NCBI RefSeq assembly: GCF_003171515.1 | Contig: NC_089397.1 | Location: forward strand, 1,302,001 to 1,366,000 | Origin: Pyrenophora tritici-repentis | Taxonomy: Eukaryota > Ascomycota > Dothideomycetes > Pleosporales > Pleosporaceae | DNA: 64,000 bases | Reading direction: 5' to 3' | Part shown: positions 1 to 10,616 of the stretch, piece after piece | Layout: every line of letters begins with the position of its first letter | How positions within the stretch are numbered: position 1 is the first letter of the stretch | Notes under the pieces: model-generated | Database searches by the model: none | The model's input: the letters and a program-made list of their open reading frames with translations, nothing else | What the model was told of the DNA's origin: nothing | Made by a program: the position numbers and the translations under genes

Positions 1-547
1 TCTCCGTGACAATACACTACTCAAAAACTAATACTACTAGTCATGATGTTCTGCAACGCCAACACGAGGATCAAAACTAAAAATCATAACAACCCTTTCC
101 GATGTTGCTGGAAAAGCGAACTTTCAACCTCAGCATGAAAAGTGCTTGTGGATAGACATATGTGGGCGTATGCATGTAGAGAGCGATGCATGTGTGTGAG
201 ACTGCTGCGGTAAAAGGAACCCGGGATTCGGATATGGGCCGTTATTCTCAGTTGTTTGTAGTTAGGTTCATAGTGTAGCCCCTCTGAATGTGTTCATAAA
301 ACTGAGCGGAGAAAGCAACGTGTAAAAACCAAGTACAGTCAGCGGTATTTTGACCGCAGAAAGAATCAACTAAAAATGGGGTGGAGATTGCTGTCATTTT
401 GCTGGATGTATGGACTTGAAAAATGGATACTCAGGTCTCATGTGAGGAGCATGTCTGAGCAGCGATGTTGATTAGTAGAGATGTAGGCTCAAATGACCGT
501 TTGAAAGTGGACATAATTCGATGCAAAGCTATACCCTTGAACCAACA
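1..547. other. No gene seen (left edge, downstream of YOS9)
   Basis: This stretch is AT-rich with no long open frame. It lies just 3' of the YOS9 stop codon and probably carries its 3' UTR. Nothing else is recognisable. Confidence 0.6.
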
Positions 548-2243
548 CTACAGCTCATCTTTGTATACCTCCTCACTCCCTTCCTGAGCCTCTTCCTCTT
601 CGCCCTTTTCATCAGCCTGCTCCCTCTCCCTCTCTTTCCCCATACCTGCACCATCATCATCCTTGCTCTTCGTAGTCTTTTTCTTCGTCTTCTCGCCAAC
701 CTGTTCGTCGGTATCAATAATACCTCGGAATTCCCTGCCGTGTGGTGTGTCAACCAGAACTAACTTCCACCCCTTCTTGCCAGCCAGCTTCTTCAGGTTG
801 ACCTTGAATGTCTCTACATCCTTGGGATCGGCAATGTTGAACTTCTTCATCTCCTCCTTGGACATTTGTTTACCATCGCTGCTGGCTACCGTGGCAATGA
901 AGGTTTCCTTTCCACCACCGACCACGACAGACTTTTCGATGACCTTGCCTTCGGTACCAACAAGCGTCTTGGCACCGACTTCGATCCCGCCGATGATGGG
1001 CCCGCGCTTCGTAGTGCCCTCAAGGCCATCAGTCGCGTCGCGTATGGGGTTGGTGTTGACGTCATCGGCATTCTCGGTGGCGATGAGGCGCTCAGCTGCC
1101 GCTATCTTGGCGGAGGCCTGCGCAGCCGTCCACGAATCGACTTCGGACTCTGGTATGACGGGTTTGCAGGTAATGGGGTGTGCAAGGTTCTCTTGCGGTG
1201 GGGTAAAGGCGACATCGTTGCAGAGGCGTGGTGTGTCAACAATCATGAGGTAGGAGCAGGTGCTCGTCTCCTTGATCATAGCAATTCGATCGGCGGACTG
1301 TGGGTTGCAATGGAACTGAAGGACGTGTCAGCATTGAGAGCGTTATGGAATTGGGTGCGACACATACCTGAACATCAATCTTGCGGGGCCTGCCTGTCAA
1401 ATCGCACTCTGTGCCGTCGGACAGACGTTGCACCATGTATCTGCTTGAACCCTTTGTTTCTAACCTGGGAACTTCCAGGCCCTTCTCTTCGTCGTCGTCC
1501 TTTACATGATCCTCATCATCGAAAGTCTCCTTGCTGCCCTGTTCGCTTCCGAGCGTCTTACGCGCGTCGCCTTTCTTGTTCTTCTCTTCCTTGGGATATC
1601 TCCCAAGCACAAAGCTATGCACGCTCGTGTCTTCCACTGGGGGGTAAATAGGGACGCCACGACCCGGCGGCAGCTGGTGGAACTGCTTGACCTCGTCCTT
1701 GTAGCAGAAGCTATAGCTCCACCAGCCGCTTAGGTAGTATATGCAGTTACCCCGCATACCCTCAAGAAGCTCCCATCCTCGATCCGTCGCTCGCATAAGC
1801 TCCTTCTCCTCTTCAGCCTTGGCTTCTGCAGCAGAGGTGGTGCTGTTTTGCAGGGTTTTCTCTGGTATCGTTGGTATGCTGCATAGATATCGCTGTCCGT
1901 GTAATACGATTGCTTCATATGTCTGCTCGAGTGCATCATCTGCGGGTGGTATATCCGCCGCTGGCTTATCGCGCTTCGAAAGTTCCTGGGTTTCCTGCGA
2001 CCCTGCCGTCGCCGAACTCGAGCTAGGCGATGCGTGGGAGAGAAGGGCTGTCGCATCGTTTTCTGTCACGAACGTATCCGGCCACAAGACCTCATACTAG
2101 AAATCGCATCAGCACAGTGTCATCAGTCACTTGGTACGGCGTCATACTTGAGGGAAAGCGAGCAAGTCGTCAAAGACGCTGAATGCATGTTGGCTAGCGA
2201 GCGCAATGCGCAAGACGGCCGGAAGCGCCCATATACCCCTCAT
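548..2243 (-). CDS. YOS9: Yos9/OS-9 family ER lectin (MRH domain)
   Basis: Lectin of ER-associated degradation. The family reads trimmed mannose glycans on misfolded glycoproteins and works with the Hrd1 ligase complex in the ER lumen. Three exons fit phase and splice signals: 2243-2148, 2096-1368 and 1315-548, giving about 530 residues. Introns are 51 and 52 bases. The N-terminus MRGIWALPAVLRIALASQHA resembles a signal peptide. SVFDDLLAFPQYEV follows, typical of the family. The MRH domain shows the GWWSYSFCY core, KQFHQL (Gln), GRPRKIDVQ (Arg) and IKETSTCSY (Glu, Tyr), so the known mannose-binding residues are present. The second intron splits the MRH domain. The tail is acidic and Lys-rich and ends exactly in KDEL, an ER-retrieval signal. 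It is divergent from the HET gene, with 499 bases between starts. Confidence 0.93.
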
Positions 2244-2742
2244 GGTTGAAACCGAATGCTACGAGAGGTGGTGAAGGAATTGAGGCATGCGACGTGGAGC
2301 TGATTGCGGACTTGTTGTATCCTGGTTGGAGCCAGATGTCACTTCCGTAACTCAGCAAGCCTAAGCCGCATCGGGTAAAACACATGAGTGCGTACACAAC
2401 TTCATCAGCACTCGTATTATTTCTCCGTCTAGCGAACAAATCAATTACATCTATCGTCCACCTGTACACGAAATGACGACGTGTCCAAAAATGGCCAAAA
2501 TACAAAATGACGCTACTGGTTGTTCACGACTCAGCCCACGCATATCCTCTGATCACATCGCTGTTAGCCGATGGGTGGCCATATTGCTAGTTCAGACTGG
2601 TAGTCGAAAGCCTTCACTAGGCTGTGCTTGAAGCAATGCGGGGCAGTACGTGCAGCACCAACCTCGCCAAGCAAAATCCTACAGAGACATTCTTCCATTT
2701 TCCACCCATGTTTCTCCATCACCGATATTTTTGCGCCCGAAC
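2244..2742. other. Divergent intergenic region (YOS9 / HET gene)
   Basis: This is a shared upstream region between two divergent genes. Short frames here have no domain resemblance. No clear TATA box was picked out. Confidence 0.5.
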
Positions 2743-5090
2743 ATGTTTCTCTCACCAGATAGCGCGCGAGGACGAACGGGGGAGACCATATACCCTGGGG
2801 CACCGCTCCAGGCCAATGGTATCAGGCTCGTAAACCTACTGCCTGGCAGATGGAAAGATCCAATCCTCTGCGAACTAATCAACGCCGACCTTGGAACTGC
2901 TCGCTATCGGGCCCTGTCTTACGTGTGGGGCTCCGCTCATATCACGCGACCTATACGACTCAATAACCGTACTTACTCGGTGACCATTAACCTTGAGAGT
3001 GCACTGAGGCATCTACGAGAGAAGTATCGAGATGGATTGACCCTATGGATTGACGCGCTGTACGTAACGTACCTGTTTGGGCATCGTGGACGTCTCTAAC
3101 CATGGTGCATCTCGCAATTAGATGTATTGACCAAAAGAATGTCGGCGAGAGAACACATCAAGTCAAGCTCATGGGACGAATCTATGCAGAATGTACAGAG
3201 TGTATAGTGTACCTAGGGAACAACTTAGACGACACCGCTGTTGCGTTGACTGAGCCGCCGCCAGTTCTGTACTTTGACGAAGTTACTGTGCCCCGGGTGG
3301 TAACCCTACGATCGAGACGCAAGCCAGGCATATACGACATTTTCTTACTCTTCCAAGAATTAAGCCGAGGTGGTCATCCACACGAGACTTCGGCTTTTGG
3401 TAATGCACCAGAGATACTCACAACAGACCGACGAAAAACTCAGGATCGACTGAACTTATTGGAGACTTTGAGAAGATTCACGCATGCTCCATTCACACCA
3501 TGGTGGACTCGGATATGGGTTGTACAGGAGATAGCAGCTCCGCCTCGAGTCGTCGTCGTTTACGGAACGATCTCTGCACCATGGACAATGTTTGCAATCG
3601 CGGCCCGTGAGTATGTGAGGCACAGCAAGACATGCTGCAATCATGATATCAAGTTCATGCCACGGGATGAGCTGGCAGTCTTGGAATATAGTTTCGATAT
3701 GATCATTTCCATTGACGATCTTCGTAGCGCACAACAGACACACAAACAAAATATCCACGACAGCGCTGAGAGGATGCAACCTCCTTTACTACTGGATTTG
3801 CTCATAGCCTTCCGTGACAGGAAGGCTTCGGATCCTCGAGACAAAGTCTATGCCCTTCTTGGTATGGCTCGGACTGAGGAAGGCAGAGCATTGGTACCAG
3901 ACTATTCGTTGAGCGAAGTTGAAGTCTTCCGTAAAGTAACAGTGGAGTCAATATACGCCACCGAGGACCTTTCTCTCTTCAGTACTGAGCTGGGAAGAAA
4001 GTTTCGAGATGATTTGCCATCTTGGGTTCCTGACTGGGGTGCACCAGGAAGGTCTATCTACACATACAACGCGGAAGCCCTGGAACTTTACAATGCATCT
4101 CCAGACAAAGCTACACGCCTTTCGGTCTTACCAATCGACCAAGACGCGCTGAAGTTAAGGGCTACGCGTATCGGAACTGTTCAGCATGTTGGCGATGTTA
4201 TGTGGGGAGACGATGCAGAATACAACCAGAGGACACTTAGAAAATGGTGGGATATGTTGAACGCAGTGGATTCAGGGTCTGGCATGAGAAGTGTCATTCC
4301 TCATGATCTATGGAGAGTGTTGTGTGCAGACATCGTATACTACTCTCAGCAGTCAAATTTCCGAAGGAGAACGCAGTTCACCGATGAACTCATGTTCATA
4401 TGGTGGGCGAATTTCTCGCGTTTATCACCATTTTTGATAAAACCAAATGATCCAAGGTTTTGGTCAAAAGAGGCGATAATGTGGGCGGATCTGTTTACGT
4501 TATGGCCAAACGCCACGCATCTGAGCTCTTTAGATGCCGAGGATATCTCCGCTGACTTTTCCCCCCGCTTCGTGCAGGATGCATGTGATGTTTTGTCAGA
4601 TAATATCAAGGAGATCACTTTTCGCATGATCTACGACGCACTCTACGAAACACCGGAAAATTACTTCATCTTCTCAAGCAGTCCAACTCCGGGATCAGCT
4701 CACCCTCGTAAAGAAGCGCCATGGAGGGACCTATTTGTCAAGGCACTGGGAAAGTTGAGGGAGCATTACGGTTCAGATGTTCAGATGGATTTACTGGAAA
4801 TAGTGGGATTCTCGCAGATCGTTGAGGAATCCATACGCGCAGCGACACTCTCACGGCGGATGATTGTAAGCTCGGGAACTCTGGGGTTGGCGCCAGCAGG
4901 AACTGCGGTTGGAGACGCCATATACATCCTGACGGGTGGCTTGACGCCATTTGTGTTGCGGCAGCGCAAACAGAATTTTTCAAAGACAGAGATGTTGAAA
5001 TATGAGATTGTTGGCGATTGCTATCTGCACGAGAGGATGGACGGGAACAAAAAAGACCAGGACCATGTTGAGTGGATAATGCTGATATAG
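2743..5090 (+). CDS. HET-domain heterokaryon incompatibility protein
   Basis: Putative incompatibility (non-self recognition) protein. The family triggers cell death after fusion of unlike hyphae; the specific role here is unknown. Two exons, 2743-3059 and 3122-5090, are joined by a 62-base intron that restores LWIDAL|CIDQKNV, giving about 761 residues. HET signature blocks are YRALSYVWG (about residue 65), LWIDALCIDQ (about 100) and QVKLMGRIYAECTECIVYLG just after. RKASDPRDKVYALLGMA lies further on. ALLPDYS-type and SWVPDWG motifs follow, as in other HET proteins. The ATG at 2743 is the first in-frame one after the upstream GTG at 2650. The C-terminal part has no recognised domain. It is intact, unlike the HET-E-like relic at 23.4 kb. 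Confidence 0.88.
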
Positions 5091-6378
5091 AGAGACCCAT
5101 TATAGGAGGACTGAACATATACCGCATCCTAGCCATGAGCTTCGTGAATGACTAAGACCATACAGTGTGTGCGATCAAGGATTTCCACATGACAGAAGAG
5201 TTTGTGTTATGTCATAGAAAGAAACATTTCCCGTATCTACGAGCTAGTATCGCGTAGTTGTAGCGTTGTTGCTGACCTCGGGAAAGCCGGGGCCATGCAG
5301 GCGCGCTAATAGGGGGGCTCCGGCGGTCCTTGACGCGTCTTTCCACACTAACGCGAAAACACGTGCCGCTGCTGCCTTGCCAGGGGCACCCCCACTAATT
5401 GGCACGGTCAGCCAATCGCGGGGTGCGCGCGGGCCGCTTGCAATGTCTCACGGCTCGCAACATTTGGGACGGTCATCTTCTTCTCCCTCATCTGCCCTCG
5501 TCTTAGGTCTTCGCTCTGGTTCTGCTAGCAAAGGTGCGTTGTTATCGTCTCAATTGCAACCGCACAATTGTTATGTGTCGCCAAGTACGTTTGCGCTGAC
5601 AAATAGCCGTAGAGCCTGTTCCTAGGGCAACCCTCTGCATCCTCTCTCGTCCCACGCCTTTGCTCTGTCTTGCGTACGCGCAACAAGCCAATAGCCCTCA
5701 TTTCCACGTTTACCTATACGCTGTTATCTCTCTGCGCGTCGCTGTGCTATATATTACGTCATCCCCCGCTTTCGAAGTCGCGTACCGGATCTACACATGT
5801 TATTGGGCCCGAATCAGCTGAGAATACAAGATTATAAACAAACCGCCCGTTATCGGCAATAGCCGCATGAATATCAAGCGCGCCTGACCTCTCAGCCGGG
5901 CTGCAATTTGCGAATTTGGTGGCGAAGAAGCGCATCGCATCCAAGGGTCCAGGAAACAACAACAACATCGTGCCTTCCGTGCAAACGGAGAGGCCGCGCT
6001 ACATCCCATTGGGTTGGTAAACGTAGAGGAACTGTCACACTAAGCAACTTGCGACGTACATTTTCCCTGCGGGGCCAACCTGAGATTGCGCGCAATACCC
6101 CTCTAGGTGGTCGCCCTCGAGCGCACGGTCCAGGATCGTGTATTTACTCTGCCCAAGTGACCCTCCATTCGAATTGCGCGATAGCGACGCAAGGACCACC
6201 AGCGTTCCCTTCGACTACTTATATGGCCCAATTCCCACCAACTTGAACCCAGAAATCACCACACTTCCTCACGACTCTCAACTCCTGCGAACGACTACTA
6301 CGAACGAACCTCCCATCTGACCCGAACCTTTCCAACCGAAAACACACCACAACAGAAAGAGACTTTCACTTTGTCAAG
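5091..6378. other. Intergenic, upstream of the FHA kinase
   Basis: There is no coding feature I can support. The last 150 bases before the kinase ATG are rich in C and A, as in many fungal 5' leaders. A 7-codon upstream ORF (6223-6246) would lie in the leader if transcription starts before it. Several unrelated short frames come from the GC-rich stretch 5260-6100. Confidence 0.5.
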
Positions 6379-9300
6379 ATGGAAGCTGAACCCTCTCAAC
6401 AGACCCAGCCTGCCACCCAGCAGGTTCTCGACCCGCGCCGCCTAGGCAGGAACAACTCCGGCCTCAACGAGGGCGATATCGCAGATGTCCTCGTTATCTT
6501 ACACCCGGCTACACCCACTGCCATCAGAATCGTTGAGCAATCAGCGAGGTACCGACCTGAACACGTACTGTTCAGGAACTCTCTGGATTCGATAAGTGGC
6601 TCCGTCACAGATCCCGAAGAACAAGAGACGTTCATCTTGAACCCTCCCGCAGAGCGAACAGTTCCCAGCTCACGTGCAGGCGCCGACCTCGCTCTTCGTC
6701 TCTCTTCCGCAAACAAGCTCAAGTTCAAGCATCTTGGGTTCATCTTTGGACGCAACCACCAGAGCTCTGATATCATCTTCGGCCAAGACTCCGGAAAGCG
6801 AATCAGCAACCAGCACTTCCGGATCTACATCAATGTAGACGGCTTGTTGATGATTGAGGACATGTCGACGAACGGTACATTTGTCGACGACGCTCTGCTA
6901 AAGTGCAAGGTCCCTGGCCTGCCGAAGATCCGAATGCTAAGCTCAGGATCAATCATCTATATCCAGAACGCCAACGATGCCGAGATGATCAAGTTCATCG
7001 TGCGGGTGCCCTCCAGGGTTGCCTACTTGGAACGCTTCCGAGGAAACTTGCGAGACTTTATCAATGAATGCAACCCGGGCATCGGTGAGGAACAGAGCAA
7101 GATGGTGCAGCGCGTCACCCAACAGTTTGGCGGGCCGGCCATGAAGTGGGATGGTGGCGTCTGCTACAATATCATTGGCCAGATTGGAAAAGGCGCCTTT
7201 GCCACCGTCTACCAGCTTGCCACGAAGATGACCGGAAAGCTGCATGCTGCTAAGGAGCTCGAAAAGCGGCGGTTCATGAAGAACGGCATGCTTGACAAGA
7301 AGATCGACAACGAGATGAAGATCATGCAGGGACTGCGACACCCGAACATCGTAGAGTTCACTGAATACCACGATCAGGGTGATTACCTGTACATCATCAT
7401 GGAGTATGTCCGGAACGGTGACCTACAAGGTTACTTGAATCAGGTTGGCAAGATGAAGGAACCCATCGCGAGGACAATGGCTCAGCAGATCCTGAGTGCC
7501 CTTGACTATCTCCACCGGGCTAAGATCACTCACCGCGATATAAAGCCAGACAACATCCTCGTCGCCGATTTGGACCCTTTCACCGTCAAGCTCTCCGATT
7601 TTGGATTGTCCAAGGTAGTTAAGCACGAGGAGACTTTCTTGAAGACATTCTGCGGCACGTTGCTGTACTGCGCTCCCGAAGTATTCCCCGATTTCAACGG
7701 ACAATCCAAGGGAACAAAGCGACGACGTGGCGCGAAAGTCTACCATTCGTACAGCTCATCTGTGGACATCTGGTCATTTGGAGGTGTACTGTGGTATGCG
7801 CTCTGTGGTGAGCCCCCTTTCAAGGGCGTCGCAGATGCCACAGGCGAGGCCATGTACCACAATATCATGGACACCACCCTGAACCCCGCACCTCTCCGCA
7901 AAGCTGGTGTGTCGGATCTTTGCATCGACCTTCTGATGCGCATGCTTCGTGTCGACCCGGCGGAGCGACCGACTGACCGTGAGTGTCTGAGTCATCCATG
8001 GCTCAAGGACGGGGCAACAATCCCCGCTGATCCAACACTGCAGTCCATCGTTGAGGAAGACGAGTCTGAGCATGCTGAGCAAGAACTATCACAGCTCAGC
8101 ATCCAAGAGGAGGATGAAGCAGAGATACAAAACTCGGACGTAGAGGATGACATCCTTGGCGACGAAGAAATGATGCAGTTTGTCGGAGAGCGAAAGCCAA
8201 AGCGTGTCCGCGCCGACCCTCGGTATCCACGGCATCAGTTGCGGGGTCGCGACGATTCCAGCGTGGAGCCTTCATTTACTTCGTCGCACCTCGTCAACGA
8301 CGAGAGTTTCAGGGTGATGCCGACACCAAGGCAAGCCCGTCTGTTTGGTGAGATTGGCCAGTCTGCACTGCAGAGCTCAGGCATTCTGAATGCCCATGCC
8401 AACAATGCTCTGTCGCAAGAAGAGTCGGTCGAAATGCCCCAGAATGACGGAGCTGCAGACTATAACCAGTCTGCAGCTGAGTCTGAGTACCTGGGACCAT
8501 TCACAGCCCCCGCGCAGTTGGAACGCGGCAGCTCGTCGACAAGCCTCCTCGGCACAGAGTCTTTGGTACGGGACCTGAACATGACCTCGCCGCACTCGCC
8601 TATATCAAGGACGCAGAGTCCGGCGATGCCAGCGACTCCGAAGACACCGGAGGTGGTTCAGCACAGTTCCTTGGGCCAATCATCAAAAGAGTTCAGCCAA
8701 GTCAGCGAGCCGACCCCGAGGGCGAGACCTTCTGGAATGAACCGCCAGATCAACCTCCCTCTCACTCCGTCGTACTACTACGACCCAATGGATCCCAATA
8801 CTCATAATCTAGAGTACGCATCTAGAGTGAGTGGATTTGACTTTGTATCCATGGGCCAGGACGCAGTGAGCGGAGCATCGGCGTATCCGGACACGACAGC
8901 ATCGGAGGCGAGTACGCGCTCAGTCTCGTCCAGTGCGGCGGCAGCATCCTCTCCCGCTGCAGAGGTTGTCCCAATTCCCGTCGAGCTTGATATTCGTCCG
9001 CCACCTCGGCGACTAGGCAAGCTCATCGCGACGCCGGATTCCTTTCTGCCCAACCTAACGATCAACATCGACCAGAGCAGGACTTCCTGGGGACGCTTGC
9101 CCGGAAACACAGTAGTATACGAAAACAGTCGCGATATACGAGTTCCGAAGACGGCATTGATCATCTTCTTTTACACACCAGACGGAGATCAATTGTCCCA
9201 GCCAGGCGTAGACTGGACCAGCTTCGATAACTTGAAAGTCGGAATCTGGACGTGCGCGACCCACGGCATTTACATCAACGGCAAGCACCTCCGACAAAAA

Positions 9301-9483
9301 GACGAGAACGGCCGGGCACGCTTTGGTCACCTGCACACGGGCGACATCGTGCAAGTCTACCAGGACGGTCGCGGTACGGAGTGTTTGAAATTCCGTTGCG
9401 AATTCTACGTTGGCGTAGGCAAGAATCCGAGACCCCCAGGCGATCAATTCGTCATACAGGCTGGGACTCTGTTGCCACAGTAG
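6379..9483 (+). CDS. Rad53/Cds1-type checkpoint kinase (FHA-kinase-FHA)
   Basis: Predicted serine/threonine kinase of the DNA-damage and replication checkpoint family (Rad53, Cds1, Chk2); it would act in the nucleus. It is one uninterrupted exon of 1034 residues. An N-terminal FHA domain (about 105-200) has FGRNHQSSDI, ISNQHFRI and STNGTFVDD, the phospho-threonine binding core. The kinase domain spans about 264-545: glycine loop IGKGAFATVY, lysine in AAKEL (292), HRDIKPDN (about 385), SDFGLSK (about 407) and CAPEV. Acidic and Ser/Thr-Pro-rich linkers with possible SQ/TQ sites follow. A diverged C-terminal FHA-like region (about 870-1020) contains SWGRLPGNT and IYINGKHL. The FHA-kinase-FHA order matches Rad53 rather than Chk2, which has one FHA. 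I do not assign a strict orthologue. Confidence 0.92.
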   Translation: MEAEPSQQTQPATQQVLDPRRLGRNNSGLNEGDIADVLVILHPATPTAIRIVEQSARYRPEHVLFRNSLDSISGSVTDPEEQETFILNPPAERTVPSSRAGADLALRLSSANKLKFKHLGFIFGRNHQSSDIIFGQDSGKRISNQHFRIYINVDGLLMIEDMSTNGTFVDDALLKCKVPGLPKIRMLSSGSIIYIQNANDAEMIKFIVRVPSRVAYLERFRGNLRDFINECNPGIGEEQSKMVQRVTQQFGGPAMKWDGGVCYNIIGQIGKGAFATVYQLATKMTGKLHAAKELEKRRFMKNGMLDKKIDNEMKIMQGLRHPNIVEFTEYHDQGDYLYIIMEYVRNGDLQGYLNQVGKMKEPIARTMAQQILSALDYLHRAKITHRDIKPDNILVADLDPFTVKLSDFGLSKVVKHEETFLKTFCGTLLYCAPEVFPDFNGQSKGTKRRRGAKVYHSYSSSVDIWSFGGVLWYALCGEPPFKGVADATGEAMYHNIMDTTLNPAPLRKAGVSDLCIDLLMRMLRVDPAERPTDRECLSHPWLKDGATIPADPTLQSIVEEDESEHAEQELSQLSIQEEDEAEIQNSDVEDDILGDEEMMQFVGERKPKRVRADPRYPRHQLRGRDDSSVEPSFTSSHLVNDESFRVMPTPRQARLFGEIGQSALQSSGILNAHANNALSQEESVEMPQNDGAADYNQSAAESEYLGPFTAPAQLERGSSSTSLLGTESLVRDLNMTSPHSPISRTQSPAMPATPKTPEVVQHSSLGQSSKEFSQVSEPTPRARPSGMNRQINLPLTPSYYYDPMDPNTHNLEYASRVSGFDFVSMGQDAVSGASAYPDTTASEASTRSVSSSAAAASSPAAEVVPIPVELDIRPPPRRLGKLIATPDSFLPNLTINIDQSRTSWGRLPGNTVVYENSRDIRVPKTALIIFFYTPDGDQLSQPGVDWTSFDNLKVGIWTCATHGIYINGKHLRQKDENGRARFGHLHTGDIVQVYQDGRGTECLKFRCEFYVGVGKNPRPPGDQFVIQAGTLLPQ

Positions 9484-10616
9484 GTCTGTGGTACGGAGGA
9501 ACCTGTGGGGGCTGCGTCATAGTTATATTGTTTTCATATTTCTAATCATCTGGTGTCATTGTTGTGGTAGCTATGTGTACATGTCTGTATTTAGCGGGCG
9601 TTTTGGTGGACGCGGTTGCTGCGTTTAGGCATTATCATCTCTACTTTTCTTTTCTCGTACACGATACATATCCACTGCATTTGCAGAGGTCTTGTTCGGA
9701 TAGGGATGGGTGTTGGGAATATACCATGTACTGCGATCAAGGACAGATGGCGGGGATAAAGGGAATATCAAGAGTGATTACATAGCTAGAACTCCCACCC
9801 TGGACAGGGCGGACGTAAGCAAGATTGGCTAAAAGTTCAAAGAATCTGAAAGACACTGCATCACACCACTCATGCAATCAGCGTAAAGTAACAAACAGTA
9901 AGACACTTGTGCAATTTAGTCCTACAACTACCCCGCTAACCAGAGTACCTACGCACACGTACCACTAGATCAAAGCGAGTGAACAATCTGTGTCGATAAA
10001 AAAGAACCCAACGAGCACTTCGTCTGGACTGGGTAAACGAACAGCAGTAGAACCAAGACCAAGGAAAGGAGTGAGATATGTCCAGGACTAGAACAAGTTA
10101 CCAGACAAATAAAAACCTTCCACCGCCGAACCCCGCAGCCACTGAGGCCTTTTCACCTCTAACACTCACTCCCAAAGCAAGCAATACCACGTAGGTCCCA
10201 AAAGAGTGAAAAGAGAGAGAGGTACAAGGTCTCTGCAAAAAAAAAGTTTGTTTTGAACTGATGGTGATGATATAAACAAGATCTGCTATCGTGGGCAGTA
10301 CGTCCATCACGGGCGCGCCAGCCTAAAGCGTGAGAGGGTTTGAAAAAAAAAAGAGAGAGAGAGGTAGATAGCAAGTTAAAGATACAAAGAGGGGGCTTGT
10401 TGTTTCACGGTGCACTACCCATTAGAAACACCTGCCAACACCGATGCTGCCCGATTTGAGAAAAAGAAAGGTTGAAAGCAAAACCACAGAACGGAACACA
10501 TACGTGCCGCGTACATAGACGCGCACGCGCACGTATCATTTCAAACTTTCGAACGTCAGATGAACAATTTACTGAAAAACGGGTTGCCAAATGAGAGAGA
10601 CGCTATCGCGGCCTGG
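9484..10616. other. Intergenic between convergent kinase genes
   Basis: This is the 3' side of both neighbours. It contains A-runs and (GA)n-like stretches near 10220 and 10350 but no supportable gene. Confidence 0.55.

Noticed and set aside
866..1651. 261-codon plus-strand frame
   Set aside because: Lies antisense to the well-supported YOS9 exons; a shadow frame.
10210..10390. A-rich and GA-rich runs downstream of the convergent kinases
   Set aside because: Looked at as a possible transposon tail, but there is no target-site duplication or element body. Likely 3' UTR sequence.
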